Of a stretch of 64,000 bases of DNA, positions 16,569 to 27,753 are shown one piece after another; the first letter of the stretch is position 1; each line of letters starts with the position of its first letter. Source of the DNA: Variovorax sp. SG517 (GTDB taxonomy: Bacteria; Pseudomonadota; Gammaproteobacteria; Burkholderiales; Burkholderiaceae_C); assembly GCF_013376045.1 (NCBI RefSeq), contig NZ_JABMJG010000013.1, positions 96,662-160,661 of the forward strand, in the 5' to 3' direction. The notes under the pieces were generated by a model. The model did not search any database. It was not told the DNA's origin and was given only the letters and a program-made list of their open reading frames with translations. Position numbers and translations under genes: made by a program.

Positions 16569-17672
16569 ATGGCGCGCATTTCCTCCAACGGTCCGGCCCT
16601 CGGCCTCGCACTGACGCTCGCAGCCTGCGGCGCCTCGTTCTCGCTGCCGGCCGCCGCCGACGGCTTCACGCTGAAGGACAAGCCGAAGATCGCGATGCTC
16701 TACTTCGGCCCCAAGAACGACGGCGGCTGGACGCAGGCCTTCGACGAGGCCCGCGTGAAGATCGAGAAGGAGATCGGCCAGAAGATCCAGTTCGTGGAGA
16801 ACGTGCCCGAGGACGCGTCGGCCATCAAGCCCGCGGCGGAGAAGTTCATCCAGCGCGGCGCCAACATCGTGATCGGCACCGCCTTCGGCTACTCCGACAG
16901 CTTCAAGGACCTGGCCGCCAAGTACCCCGACGTGGCCTTCCTCAACGGCTCGGGCACCACCAACGGCAGCAACCTCGAGTCGTTCTACGGCCGCACCTAC
17001 GAGAGCCAGTACCTCTGCGGCATGGCCGCCGGTGCCGCATCGAAGACCGGCAAGCTCGGCTTCGTCGCGGCCAACCCCTTCGGCGTGGTGAACTGGACCA
17101 TCAACGCCTTCGCGCTCGGCGCGCAGAAGATGAACCCCAACGCCACCGTCAACGTGATCTACACCGGCGCGTGGAACGACCCGGTGAAGGAACGCGCAGC
17201 GGCAGCCGCGCTCATCGACCAGGGCGCCGACGTGATCGGCCAGCACGTGGACAGCCCCACGCCGCAGATCGTCGCGCAGGAGCGCGGCGTGTACGGCACC
17301 GGCCACCACCGCGACCTGCGCCAGTTCGCGCCCAAGGCCACGCTGTGCTCCTCCGTGTGGGTGTGGGACCGCTTCCTGACGCCGGAGCTCAAGAAGATCA
17401 TGGCCGGCGGCTGGAAGCCCGCTCAGTACGGCGCCTTCATCGAGATGAAGGACGGCGGCACCGACATCGCCGGCTTCGGCCCGGCCGTGCCCAAGGACAA
17501 GGCCGCGCTCATCACCGCCGAGCGCGACGCGATCATGAAGGGCAAGCAGGTCTACGCCGGCCCGCTCGCCGACCGCGACGGCAAGGAGCGCGTGGCCAAG
17601 GGCGCCGTTCTTTCGGACGCCGACCTCTGGAAGATGGACTGGTTCGTCAAGGGCGTGGTCACGCAGAAGTAG
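16569..17672 (+). CDS. BMP-family ABC transporter substrate-binding protein (nucleoside/nucleobase type)
   Basis: Periplasmic binding protein of the basic-membrane-protein (PnrA/Med) family, which bind purine and pyrimidine nucleosides or bases. 367 residues with a signal peptide ending near LPAAADG and mature start around KDKPKIAMLYFGPKNDGGWT. Family landmarks such as GTAFGYSDSFKDLAAKYPDV, GRTYESQYLCGMAAG and GQHVDSPTPQIVAQ are present. Followed within 25 bases by its ATPase and two permeases. In the absence of rutG, this importer is a candidate for nucleobase uptake. Confidence 0.92.
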   Translation: MARISSNGPALGLALTLAACGASFSLPAAADGFTLKDKPKIAMLYFGPKNDGGWTQAFDEARVKIEKEIGQKIQFVENVPEDASAIKPAAEKFIQRGANIVIGTAFGYSDSFKDLAAKYPDVAFLNGSGTTNGSNLESFYGRTYESQYLCGMAAGAASKTGKLGFVAANPFGVVNWTINAFALGAQKMNPNATVNVIYTGAWNDPVKERAAAAALIDQGADVIGQHVDSPTPQIVAQERGVYGTGHHRDLRQFAPKATLCSSVWVWDRFLTPELKKIMAGGWKPAQYGAFIEMKDGGTDIAGFGPAVPKDKAALITAERDAIMKGKQVYAGPLADRDGKERVAKGAVLSDADLWKMDWFVKGVVTQK

Positions 17673-17697
17673 GCCCGCAGACAAGGCAAGGCCGCAC

Positions 17698-19224
17698 ATG
17701 CCCAACGCGCTCGAACTCACCGGCATCCGCAAGACCTTCGACGGCTTCGCGGCACTGACCGACGCCCACTTCGCAGCGCGCTGGGGCGAGGTGCACGCGC
17801 TGCTCGGCGAGAACGGCGCGGGCAAGTCGTCGCTCATGAACATCGCGGCCGGGCTCTACGCACCCGAGGCCGGGCAGCTGCTGGTGGACGACAACGCGGT
17901 GCGGTTCGCCGGGCCGCGCGACGCGGCGAAGCACCGCATCGGCATGGTCCACCAGCATTTCAAGCTGGTGCGGCCTTTCACCGTGGCGCAGAACATCCTG
18001 CTTACGGCGCCGCCGCCGGCGGAGTTCCAAAGCCACGGCGAGCGGCTGCGCGAGATCACGCGCGACATCCGCAACAAGGCGGCGGAGCTGGGCTTCGACA
18101 TCGATCCGGCGAAGCGCGTCGATGCGCTGTCGGTCGCCGAGCAGCAGCGCGTGGAAATCCTCAAGGTGCTGCTGGCGGGCGCGCGCATCCTGATCCTCGA
18201 CGAGCCCACGGCCGTGCTGACCGACCAGGAGGCCGCGCGCTTGCTTCAGACGGTGCAGGGCCTGGCGCGCAAGGGCGCGGCGGTGGTGCTCGTCACGCAC
18301 AAGATGGCCGACGTGAAGACCTACGCCGACCGCGTGACTGTGATGCGCGGCGGCCGCACGGTGGCCACGCTGAAGCCGCAAGAAGCATCGGTCGCCGAGC
18401 TGGTGAAGCTCACGGTGGGCGAATCGATCGCCGCGCAGGGCTTCCAGCCCTCGGCTACGCCGCGCGGGCCGGTGCGCCTTTCGGTGCGCGGGCTGCGCAC
18501 GCCCGCATCGCCCGAGGGCCGCCGCGTGCTCGACGGGGTGGACCTCGACCTGCATGCGGGCGAGATCTACGGCCTCGCCGGCGTGGGCGGCAACGGACAG
18601 GGCGAACTGGCGGGCGCGATCATGGGCCTGGAAGGCGAGCCCACCGAGGGCGAGATGCGGCTCGAAGGCCATGGCGACCTCAAGACCATGCCTGCCTCGG
18701 TGCGCCGGAGCATCGGCATCGCGGCCATTCCCGCCGACCGCTACGGGCTCGCGCTCGCGGGCGGCCTCTCGGTGGCCGAGAACTACGCCATCGGCCGTGT
18801 GCACACCGGCCGCTACGGCCCCGTGTGGCGCCTGCGCCGCAGCAGAATCCAGAGCGACACGCAGGAAGCGGTGCGCGCCTTCGACGTACAGGGCGTGCGC
18901 TCGGTCGCGCAGAAGGCCGCGCTGCTCTCGGGCGGCAACGCGCAGAAGCTGGTGCTCGCGCGCGAATTCGGCAAGTCACCCACGCTGGTGCTCGCGCACA
19001 GCCCGAGCCGCGGGCTCGACGTGCGCGCCAGCGCCGAGGTGCACGCCAGGCTGCGCGCCGCACGCGACAGCGGCGCGGCGGTGCTGCTCATCAGCGAGGA
19101 CCTCGACGAGGTGCTGCAGCTCGCCGACCGCGTCGGCGTGATGACGCGCGGGCGCATCGCCGGGGAGTTCGCGCAGCCCGCGGACCGGCAGGCCATCGGA
19201 CAGGCGATGGTGGACCATGGCTGA
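17698..19224 (+). CDS. BMP-type ABC importer ATPase (two ABC domains)
   Basis: Cytoplasmic energy-coupling subunit with two fused nucleotide-binding domains, 508 residues, as in sugar/nucleoside importers. Domain 1 has a complete Walker A, GENGAGKS (about residues 38-45), and Walker B LILDEPTAVLT. Domain 2 has a degenerate Walker A (GVGGNGQGE), a LSGGNAQK signature and LAHSPSRGLDVRA. The family usually has this asymmetry. Its end overlaps the next permease by 8 bases. Confidence 0.93.
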   Translation: MPNALELTGIRKTFDGFAALTDAHFAARWGEVHALLGENGAGKSSLMNIAAGLYAPEAGQLLVDDNAVRFAGPRDAAKHRIGMVHQHFKLVRPFTVAQNILLTAPPPAEFQSHGERLREITRDIRNKAAELGFDIDPAKRVDALSVAEQQRVEILKVLLAGARILILDEPTAVLTDQEAARLLQTVQGLARKGAAVVLVTHKMADVKTYADRVTVMRGGRTVATLKPQEASVAELVKLTVGESIAAQGFQPSATPRGPVRLSVRGLRTPASPEGRRVLDGVDLDLHAGEIYGLAGVGGNGQGELAGAIMGLEGEPTEGEMRLEGHGDLKTMPASVRRSIGIAAIPADRYGLALAGGLSVAENYAIGRVHTGRYGPVWRLRRSRIQSDTQEAVRAFDVQGVRSVAQKAALLSGGNAQKLVLAREFGKSPTLVLAHSPSRGLDVRASAEVHARLRAARDSGAAVLLISEDLDEVLQLADRVGVMTRGRIAGEFAQPADRQAIGQAMVDHG

Positions 19225-20371
19225 CGCATCCCTCATGGCCGACATGGCACAGCAACCGCACACGACCCAACACCAAGCGCACACGCGCCAGCCCCAACCG
19301 CTGGCCCGCCGCCGCTACGCACTCGAGATCCGCCAGCACATGCCGTGGCGCTGGCAGGCACTGATCCTTGCGGCCGCACTGCTCGCGGGCTTTGCGATCT
19401 CGGCGGCGATCCTCATCGCGGCGGGCGTGCCCGCCGACGAGCTTGCCAACGAGTTCGTGACCCAGACCTTCTTCGACGGCCAGAACTTCCGCGCCGTGCT
19501 CTTCCAGGCCGCGCCGATGATCCTCGTCGGCCTTGCGGGCTGTGTCGCCTTCCGCGCGCGCTTCTGGAACCTCGGGCTCGAAGGCCAGATGATCTGGGGC
19601 GCCATCGGCGCGACCGCCGTCTCGATGTGGCAGATCGGCCCCGAGAACCTGCGCCTGCCGCTGATGTTCATCGCCGCCATCGGCTGCGGGCTGCTGTGGG
19701 TGCTGGGGCCCGCGTGGCTCAAGCTCAAGCTCGGCGTGAACGAGATCATCTCCACGCTGATGCTCAACTACATGGCGGCCAACTTCCTGCTGCACCTGGT
19801 CTACGGCAGCTGGAAGGACCCGAAGGACAACTTTCCCTACTCGCCGCAGTTCCGCGTGTTCGAGCGCCTGCCTGAGCTGGGCGCGGGCATCGGCAGCTCG
19901 ATCCTGCTGGCGGGCATCGTCGCGCTGCTGGCATGGTGGCTCGCGAGCGTGAGCCGCATGGGCCTGTACCTGCGCTTCGTCGACGCCAACCCGCGCATGG
20001 CGCACGCCAGCGGCGTGCCTGTGCGGCGCACCATCTACGGCGCGGTGCTGCTGTCGGGTGCGATGGCCGGGCTCGCGGGCTTCGCGGTGGCGGCGGGGCA
20101 GGAAGGCCGCCTCACGCAAGCCTTCTACCAGGGCTACGGCTTCTCGGGCATCCTCATCGCCTTCCTCGCACGTAACAACCCGCTGGCGGCCACGGTGGTG
20201 GCGCTGCTGGTGGCGGCGCTCTTCGTCACCGGGCGCAGCCTGCAGGTGTTCTACCAGGTGCCGTTCTCGATGGTGCAGCTGATCCAGGCGGTGATCGTGG
20301 TGTGCGTGGCGTCGAGCGACTTCTTCATCCGCCACCGGCTGCGCCGCGTGGGCGGGGAGGCCGCGCAATGA
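19217..20371 (+). CDS. BMP-type ABC importer permease 1
   Basis: Inner-membrane permease (BPD_transp_2 family), 384 residues with a cytoplasmic N-terminal His/Gln-rich extension of about 35 residues and roughly ten hydrophobic segments. FWNLGLEGQMIWGAIGA is the conserved cytoplasmic/early loop and LGVNEIISTLMLNYMA is the coupling region characteristic of YufP-type nucleoside permeases. ATG 19217 overlaps the ATPase gene. The pair with the following permease forms the heterodimeric channel. Confidence 0.92.
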   Translation: MADASLMADMAQQPHTTQHQAHTRQPQPLARRRYALEIRQHMPWRWQALILAAALLAGFAISAAILIAAGVPADELANEFVTQTFFDGQNFRAVLFQAAPMILVGLAGCVAFRARFWNLGLEGQMIWGAIGATAVSMWQIGPENLRLPLMFIAAIGCGLLWVLGPAWLKLKLGVNEIISTLMLNYMAANFLLHLVYGSWKDPKDNFPYSPQFRVFERLPELGAGIGSSILLAGIVALLAWWLASVSRMGLYLRFVDANPRMAHASGVPVRRTIYGAVLLSGAMAGLAGFAVAAGQEGRLTQAFYQGYGFSGILIAFLARNNPLAATVVALLVAALFVTGRSLQVFYQVPFSMVQLIQAVIVVCVASSDFFIRHRLRRVGGEAAQ

Positions 20372-21300
20372 ACGGCGGCATCGTTCTGAACTGGCTGGCG
20401 AGCACGCCCGACTTCGCGGTGCCTTATGCGCTGGCAGCGCTCGGGCTCATCGTCTCCGAGCGCGCGGGCGTGCTCGCGCTCGGCGCCGAAGGGCTGATGC
20501 TGGTCGGCGCGCTGGCCGGCATCGGCGCGCAGATCGCCATCGGCCAGCCGGCCGTGTCGCTGGTGCTCGCAATGCTGGCGGCCAGCGTGGTGTCGGTGCT
20601 GTTCGCGGTGATGGTGATCTGGCTGCGCGTGAACCAGGTGATCGCCGGGCTCGCGCTGGTGTTCTTCTGCCAGGGGCTCACCGCGCTGGTCGGCTCGATG
20701 GCCGAGTGGACCAACCATGCGACCGAAGGCATCGGCGCGATGGGCCTGTGGCCGCTGTCGCTGCTGCCGGGAGTGGGACGGATCTTCGAGCAGAACGCGA
20801 TGGTGTGGCTCACGCTGCCGATTTTCGGCGCGGTGGCGTGGTTCTTCGCGCGCAGCTCGGCCGGCCTGCGGCTGCGTGCGGTGGGCGAGAACCCGCAGGC
20901 GGCCGATGCGGCGGGCATCCGCGTGACGGCATGGCGCTTCGCGGCGGTGCTTGCGGGCTCGGCGCTGGTGGGGCTGGCGGGTGCCTACATCTCGGTGGTC
21001 AGCACCAAGCTGTGGATCGCGGGCATGACCGGCGGTCGCGGCTGGATCGCCGTGGGACTGGTGATCTTCGCGCGCTGGTCGCCGTGGAAGGCGCTCGTCG
21101 GTGCGCTGCTCTTCGGCTGCATCGAGGCGCTGATTCCCCAACTGGCCGCTGCCGGCGTGCAGCTGCCGCAGTACTTCGTGATGATGACGCCGTATGCGGT
21201 GACGCTCGGCGTGATGGTGTGGGTCGCGCTCTCGCGGCGTGGCGCCGATGAAGAGCCCGGCGCGCTGGGCCAACCCTACGTGAGAGAAGAGCGCCGATGA
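20368..21300 (+). CDS. BMP-type ABC importer permease 2
   Basis: Second inner-membrane permease (BPD_transp_2, YufQ-like), 310 residues. N-terminal PYALAALGLIVSERAGVLALGAEGLML and the central VNQVIAGLALVFFCQG are family hallmarks. The ATG at 20368 overlaps the stop of permease 1 (ATGA), and its stop overlaps the start of the cysteine hydrolase. Together with the BMP protein and ATPase it completes an importer expected to be specific for a nucleoside or nucleobase. Confidence 0.92.
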   Translation: MNGGIVLNWLASTPDFAVPYALAALGLIVSERAGVLALGAEGLMLVGALAGIGAQIAIGQPAVSLVLAMLAASVVSVLFAVMVIWLRVNQVIAGLALVFFCQGLTALVGSMAEWTNHATEGIGAMGLWPLSLLPGVGRIFEQNAMVWLTLPIFGAVAWFFARSSAGLRLRAVGENPQAADAAGIRVTAWRFAAVLAGSALVGLAGAYISVVSTKLWIAGMTGGRGWIAVGLVIFARWSPWKALVGALLFGCIEALIPQLAAAGVQLPQYFVMMTPYAVTLGVMVWVALSRRGADEEPGALGQPYVREERR

Positions 21301-22010
21301 AGGCCTGGGTCTACAACGAGGAGCGCGAGCTCGACGCGGCGAAGTTCGCCGATTACCTCAACCCCGCCACCACCGCGGTCGTCTCCATCGACATGCACCG
21401 CGGCCACCTGGACGACAGCCCCGACTGCCCCTGCCCCGCGCCGCGTGCGCGCGACGTGGTGGCGCCCATCGACGGCTTCCACGACGCGGTGCGCGCGCTG
21501 GGCGTGCGCATCGTGCACGTCAGGTCGGTGCTGCGGCCCGGCGGCGTGGACGACATCAACGGCATTCCGTCCGCATGGCGGCGCACCTTCCCGCTGCATG
21601 TGGGCGAGATCCCGAACGCCGACGCGCACGCCATCGAAGGCTCGAAGTGGACCGAGTGGGTCACGCGCGTGGAGCCCGGCGACATGCGCGTGGACGGCAA
21701 GCGCCGGCTCTCGGCCTTCTACCCGACGGACCTCGACTTTTTGCTGCGCAACCAGCGCATCGAGACCGTGGTCCTCGACGGCGGCTTCACCGACTGCTGC
21801 GTGCTCAACACCGCCTTCGACGCGAGCAACCGCAACTACCGCGTGATCGTGCTGCGCGACCTGGTGCGCGGCACCGATGCGCACCTGGAAGGCGCGGCGC
21901 TCGCGATGGTGTCGCTGCACCTGGGGCTGGTGATGGATTCGCGCGAGCTGCTCGACCAATGGCGCGGCGCGCTGCGCCATGGCGCCTCTTCTTCCCTATC
22001 CCTTTCCTGA
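21297..22010 (+). CDS. Isochorismatase-family cysteine hydrolase
   Basis: 237-residue amidohydrolase of the same fold as RutB. The triad is visible: Asp32 (VVSIDMHRGH), Lys135 (DGKRRLSAF) and Cys168 in GFTDCCVLN; Cys167 is adjacent. It lacks the GxATxxCVEST wording of RutB, so its substrate differs. Family members hydrolyse carbamoyl or amide bonds (N-carbamoylsarcosine, ureidoacrylate, nicotinamide, biuret). Its place between a nucleobase-type importer and oxygenases suggests a ring-opened ureido or carbamoyl product. Overlaps the permease stop by 4 bases. Confidence 0.88.
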   Translation: MKAWVYNEERELDAAKFADYLNPATTAVVSIDMHRGHLDDSPDCPCPAPRARDVVAPIDGFHDAVRALGVRIVHVRSVLRPGGVDDINGIPSAWRRTFPLHVGEIPNADAHAIEGSKWTEWVTRVEPGDMRVDGKRRLSAFYPTDLDFLLRNQRIETVVLDGGFTDCCVLNTAFDASNRNYRVIVLRDLVRGTDAHLEGAALAMVSLHLGLVMDSRELLDQWRGALRHGASSSLSLS

Positions 22011-22023
22011 AATCCGACGCCCG

Positions 22024-22998
22024 ATGCCGAACTCCATTCCCCTCGTCGACCTCGGCGGCAACCTCGACCCGAACACCCCCGCGGCCAAGGCCTCCGCCTT
22101 GCAGCTGCACGAAGCGCTGAGCACCATCGGCTTCGCCTACATCTCGGGCCACACGGTGCGGCGCGCCACGCGGGACGCGGCCTTCGCGGCTTCCCGCGAA
22201 TTCCACGCCTCCACGCTCGATCAGAAGCGCTCGCTCGCGATCAACGCCTTCCATCGCGGCTACATGGGCATGGCCACCTCGACCATCGTGACCTCGTCGG
22301 TGGCCAAGGTCACGCGGCCGAACATGAGCGAATCGCTGATGCTCATGCACGAGCTGCCGCCCGACGACCCGGGCCTGCTCGCCGGCCTGCCGATGCAGGG
22401 CCCCAACCAGTGGCCCGAATGGCTCCCGGGCTTCAAGCCGGCGATGACCGCGTACGTGAGCGAAGTTGATGCGCTGGGCCGCTACATCGTGCGCCTGATC
22501 GCCATGAGCCTCGGCCTGGAGGCGCACGCGCTCGACCACCATTTCGAGCGCCCGACCACATTTCTGCGCGCGCTGCACTACCCTCCGCAGCCGCCCGTGG
22601 AGGACGACCAGATGGGCTCGGCGCCGCACACCGACTACGGGATCATCACGCTGCTCGCGCAGGACGATTCCGGCGGCCTGCAGGTGCGTCCGCGCGGCGG
22701 CGACTGGATCGAGGCGCCGCCTATTCCGGACACCTACGTGCTCAACGTCGGCGACATGCTTGCACGCTGGACCAACGACCGCTTCGTGTCCACGCCGCAC
22801 CGCGTCATCAACCGCTCCGGGGGCGACCGCTACTCGCTGCCCTACTTCCTCGACCCCGGGATGGACGCGCTGATCGAGTGCCTGCCCACCTGCACCGACG
22901 CGCAGCATCCGCCGCGCTACGAGCCCGTCACCTACGGCGAGTACCTGCTCGAGCGCCTCGACAAGAACTACGCCTACCGCAAGCAGGCGAACGCCTGA
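22024..22998 (+). CDS. 2-oxoglutarate/Fe(II)-dependent oxygenase, isopenicillin-N-synthase-like (2)
   Basis: Second dioxygenase of the operon, 324 residues. The iron ligands His202 and Asp204 (APHTDYGIIT) and His259 (STPHRVINR) and the co-substrate Arg269-x-Ser271 are all present. It differs from the first enzyme in most other positions, so it is a paralogue with its own substrate rather than a recent copy. MPNSIPLVDLGGNLDP is the start; the ATG at 22024 lies 13 bases after the hydrolase stop. Confidence 0.9.
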   Translation: MPNSIPLVDLGGNLDPNTPAAKASALQLHEALSTIGFAYISGHTVRRATRDAAFAASREFHASTLDQKRSLAINAFHRGYMGMATSTIVTSSVAKVTRPNMSESLMLMHELPPDDPGLLAGLPMQGPNQWPEWLPGFKPAMTAYVSEVDALGRYIVRLIAMSLGLEAHALDHHFERPTTFLRALHYPPQPPVEDDQMGSAPHTDYGIITLLAQDDSGGLQVRPRGGDWIEAPPIPDTYVLNVGDMLARWTNDRFVSTPHRVINRSGGDRYSLPYFLDPGMDALIECLPTCTDAQHPPRYEPVTYGEYLLERLDKNYAYRKQANA

Positions 22999-23033
22999 GC
23001 CGCTCCTTCTTTCATCTTCCCAGGATCTTCACC

Positions 23034-24076
23034 ATGAAAAACTTCTCTCGCCGCGACTGCCTGCAGGCCATGGCGGCAGCGGCCGGCATGTCCGCACTGG
23101 CAATGCCCGGCATGTCGCTCGCCGCGCAGAACCTCGTCGTCAACACCTACGGCGGGCGCTGGGAGAAATTCTGGCGCTCCGACCTGATGCCGATGTTCAC
23201 GAAGTCGGCCGGCGTGGACACCACGCTCGACGTGGGCCTGGGCAAGAACTTCGTCGCCAACCTGCGCGCGGCCGGCGTCGCGAAGCCGCCCTACAGCATC
23301 CTGATGGTCAACGAGAACATCGCGAGCCTGGTGCGCGCCGAAGGCTACTTCGAGCCCATTCCCGCGGCCAAGGTGCCCAACCTCGCGAACGTGTACCCGA
23401 TCCTGCGCAACCCCGACGACAACGGGGTGCGCGGCATCGTCTCGACCATCGGCATCGGCTACCGCAAGGACCTGGTGAAGACGCCGCCGAAGTCGTGGTC
23501 CGACCTGTGGAGCAACCCCGAGTTCAAGGGCAAGATCGGCCTCTACCAGATCGGCAACACGGCCGCGATGCTGTTCCTGCTGATGACGGCCAAGCTCTAC
23601 GGCGGCTCGCAGGACGCCATCGACCGCGCCTTCGTCGAGATCAAGAAGCTGCTGCCGTTCACGCAGGCCGACTGGAGCGGAACGCTGTCGACCATGCTCA
23701 CGCGCGGCGACGTGACCGTGGCGGTGATCGACTTCCCCGAGATCGTGGCGCTGCAGAAGAAGGGCGTGCCCGTGGAGATGGTGGTGCCCACCGAAGGCGT
23801 GCTGGCCTTCGAGCAGTCGTTCAACGTGCTGAAGAATGCGCCCGCCAAGGAAGAGGCCTACAAGTACCTCGACTTCATCCTGCGCGCCGACGTGCAGGAA
23901 ATGATGGCCAAGGAATTCTTCACCTCGCCGACCAATGCGCGTTCCAAGCTCCCGCCCGATCTCGCCAAGGACGTGCCGGTGAGCGGGGAGCGCATGAAGT
24001 CGATCTTCCAGTTCGACTGGGCCAAGGTCAACCCGCAGGTGGCGGCCATCACCGACCGCTGGAACCGGGAGATGAA

Positions 24077-24080
<4 letters not shown>
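23034..24080 (+). CDS. ABC transporter extracellular solute-binding protein (polyamine/spermidine type)
   Basis: Periplasmic binding protein (family 1/8), 348 residues. The N-terminus KNFSRRDCLQAMAAAAGM carries a twin-arginine-like motif followed by a hydrophobic core and an AAQ cleavage region, so Tat export is possible. Mature motifs NLVVNTYGGRWEKFWRSDLMP and TPPKSWSDLWSNPEFKGKIGL resemble PotD/IdiA-type proteins. It begins 35 bases after the second oxygenase and overlaps the following ATPase gene. The ligand is unknown; polyamines, opines or modified amines are all possible. Confidence 0.9.
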
Positions 24081-25188
<1,108 letters not shown>

Positions 25189-25192
<4 letters not shown>

Positions 25193-26112
25193 ATGCCGTG
25201 ATGACGGCCGACGCGCCGGTGCACGGCACCGACCGGCTCCATGGACGCAAGGCACGCAAGGGGCGCCCGGGCCGCGGCGCTTTCTGGCTGATCGCCCCCG
25301 CGCTGGTGCTGATCGGCGTCTTCCTGGTGCTGCCGTACCTCAACATCATCGGCATGAGCCTGCGGCCCACCGCCGTGGGCGCGCCCTACGGCGCGGGCTT
25401 CAGGCTCGCCAACTATGCCAATGCGCTGGGCGACGGCTACATCCTCGGGGTGTTGGCGGACACGCTGCTGCTCGGCGTCACCACGGTGCCCATCTGCCTG
25501 CTGCTGGGCTACCCCGTCGCCTACCACCTGGCGCGCACTCGTTCGCGCTGGGGCAGCCTGCTGTACGTGCTGGTGCTGTCGCCGCTGCTGGTCGGCGTGG
25601 TGGTGCGCAGCTTCGGCTGGCTGATCCTGCTGTCGGGCAACGGCGTCATCAACCGGGCGCTGATCGATCTCGGGCTGATATCGACGGCCCTGCAGCTCAT
25701 GAACAACCGGCTGGGCGTGACGGTCGCGCTGGTGCACGTGTTCCTGCCCTTCATGATCCTGCCGCTGGTGGGTGTGATCCAGAGCATCGATCCGACGCTG
25801 GAACAGGCGGCGCGCTCGCTGGGCGCCTCTCGGCTCAGGGTGTTCTGGCGGCTGGTTCTCCCGATGTCGTGGCCCGGCATCCAGGCCGGCACCATCCTCG
25901 TTTTCGTGCTCACGCTGAGCGCCTACGTGACGCCGGTGATGCTCGGAGGCGCCCAGGTCAAGACGATGTCGGTGCTGGTGGTGCAGAACCTGATCGACAA
26001 CTTCCAGTGGCCCGCCGGAGCCGCACAGGCACTGGTGCTGTCGGCCTGCGGCATGGTGGCCGTGTGGCTGTATGCCCGCCTCACCGGACGCTTCATGAAA
26101 GGCCTGCAATGA
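25189..26112 (+). CDS. Polyamine-type ABC transporter permease (PotB-like)
   Basis: 307-residue inner-membrane permease, BPD_transp_1 family. Six transmembrane segments are visible starting with FWLIAPALVLIGVFLVLPYL. The EAA coupling motif is EQAARSLGASRLRVFWR in the cytoplasmic loop between later helices. ATG 25189 overlaps the ATPase stop (ATGA). Confidence 0.91.
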
Positions 26113-26927
26113 CGATGAAGCGCAAACCCCTGCCCGCGCGCGTGGCCGATGCCATGGGCCTGGCCTACGTCGGCGCGGTGTACGGGTTCCTGCTGCTGCC
26201 GATCGCGGTGATCGTGCTGATGTCTCTGAACGCGGGCGAGTTCCTGACCTTTCCGCCGCAGGGAATCTCGCTGCGCTGGTTCGGCGCGCTCTTCGCCAAC
26301 GAAGCCTTCATGCGCGCCATCGGCACCTCGCTGCAGGTGGCGGCCATCGCGACGGTGTGCTCGACCATCATCGGCGTGGCCGGTGCGCTCTACGTGGTGC
26401 GCCATGCCACGCGGCTTCGCGAGGGGCTGCGCACGATGCTGATGCTTCCGCTCATGCTGCCGGAGATCCTCACGGCGATCGCGCTGCTGTTCTTCCTGTA
26501 CGCGAGCGGCATCGGCACGCGCACGATGTTCGGGCTGGTGGTGGGGCACGTGCTGGTCACGCTGCCCTATGTGTTCACCAACGTCGCGTCGTCGCTCTAC
26601 AACCAGGACGGCACGCTGGAGCAGGCCGCACGCAGCCTGGGTGCATCGCCGTGGCGTGCATTCGTGCGTGTGACGTTGCCGCTGATCAAGCCGGGCATCA
26701 TCACGGGCGCCCTGTTCGCGTTCGTGATCTCGTTCGACCTGTTCAACATGTCGCTGCTGCTCAAGGGCATCGGCATGACGACGCTGCCGCTGCAGCTGTT
26801 CGACTACCTGCGCTGGGACTTCGACCCGACGGCGGCGGCCGTGTCGACGGTGAGCATCGTGGTCACGCTGGTGGCGGTGGTCTGCGTGGATCGCACTGTG
26901 GGGCTGCGCTCGCTGCGTTTCGGTTGA
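26109..26927 (+). CDS. Polyamine-type ABC transporter permease (PotC-like)
   Basis: 272-residue second permease, BPD_transp_1 family, with six hydrophobic segments and the EAA motif EQAARSLGASPWRAFVR. The ATG at 26109 overlaps the PotB-like stop. Last gene of the 12-gene operon; its stop is 6 bases from the convergent gene ending at 26934, and I see no clear terminator between them. Confidence 0.91.
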   Translation: MTMKRKPLPARVADAMGLAYVGAVYGFLLLPIAVIVLMSLNAGEFLTFPPQGISLRWFGALFANEAFMRAIGTSLQVAAIATVCSTIIGVAGALYVVRHATRLREGLRTMLMLPLMLPEILTAIALLFFLYASGIGTRTMFGLVVGHVLVTLPYVFTNVASSLYNQDGTLEQAARSLGASPWRAFVRVTLPLIKPGIITGALFAFVISFDLFNMSLLLKGIGMTTLPLQLFDYLRWDFDPTAAAVSTVSIVVTLVAVVCVDRTVGLRSLRFG

Positions 26928-26933
26928 GTCAGG

Positions 26934-27707
26934 TCAGGGCAGAGGGGGCGGGGCCTCGGGCCGCAGCCACGCGCGCGCCCCGGCCTCCATGTCGCCCTGC
27001 GACGCGCGCCACACCATCTCGGGCGCCGCCACGTGCACGCCCGGCGGCGCGATGCGCAGCGCCACGTCGACCAGTTCGGCCACCTTGGCCGCGCGCACCG
27101 GCTGCTCGCTGCTGGGCACCATGAAGCGCACCACCGACAGCATCCACGCGGCCACGCGCTCGAAGGGGTTGGCGAGCTTCGCATTGGCCGGCTTGCGCGC
27201 CGAGCGCACGAGGATCACGCGCTCGAAGCCGCAGGCCACCACGGCCTGCTCGTCGAGGCTGGCGAGACCGCGCTTGAGCGCCTCGGGCAGCCGGCCCTGG
27301 TCGTGCGGCTGCACGATGGCCAGCGTCTGCACGCCGCATGAACGCAGCCAGCGGGCCAGTCCGGGCAGGTCGGACGGTTCGGGCGCCCACAGCGCGCGCT
27401 CGCGGTCGTGGTACAGGCGCGGCGGGTCGAAGGCGATGATGGCCGTGTGGGCCGAGGTCGGCGGCCACTGCGCGATGGGCAGGGCGGGGCTCAGGTAGGT
27501 CTCGACGCCGCGCAGCCCGTCGCGGATCGGCTCCTTCGCCAGCACGCGGGTGTGCGCATGGCGGTGGCTGCCCGCCAGCCGCCGCAGCAGCTCGGCGCCC
27601 AGCGCGCCGGTCGCTCCCGCGATCAGCAGCGTGCCGAAGGCGGAGGAGGCGACGGGCAATACCGCACGGTTGGCGGCTTGCAGGGCTTGCAGCGGATCGA
27701 GGGCCAT
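26934..27707 (-). CDS. NAD(P)-binding Rossmann-fold protein (NmrA/SDR-like)
   Basis: 257-residue cytoplasmic protein with an N-terminal nucleotide-binding motif TLLIAGATGALGAELLRRL (G-x-T-G-x-x-G) but no recognisable YxxxK catalytic pair. It therefore resembles atypical, extended SDR proteins that modify or sense redox state. C-terminal residues form a Trp/Pro-rich segment. Divergent from lemA with only 46 bases between the starts, so the promoters overlap. Confidence 0.75.
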   Translation of the reverse strand: MALDPLQALQAANRAVLPVASSAFGTLLIAGATGALGAELLRRLAGSHRHAHTRVLAKEPIRDGLRGVETYLSPALPIAQWPPTSAHTAIIAFDPPRLYHDRERALWAPEPSDLPGLARWLRSCGVQTLAIVQPHDQGRLPEALKRGLASLDEQAVVACGFERVILVRSARKPANAKLANPFERVAAWMLSVVRFMVPSSEQPVRAAKVAELVDVALRIAPPGVHVAAPEMVWRASQGDMEAGARAWLRPEAPPPLP

Positions 27708-27753
27708 GAAGCCGCCTATGCTACCTTCCGCATCTTCTGCGGAGGTAATGCAA

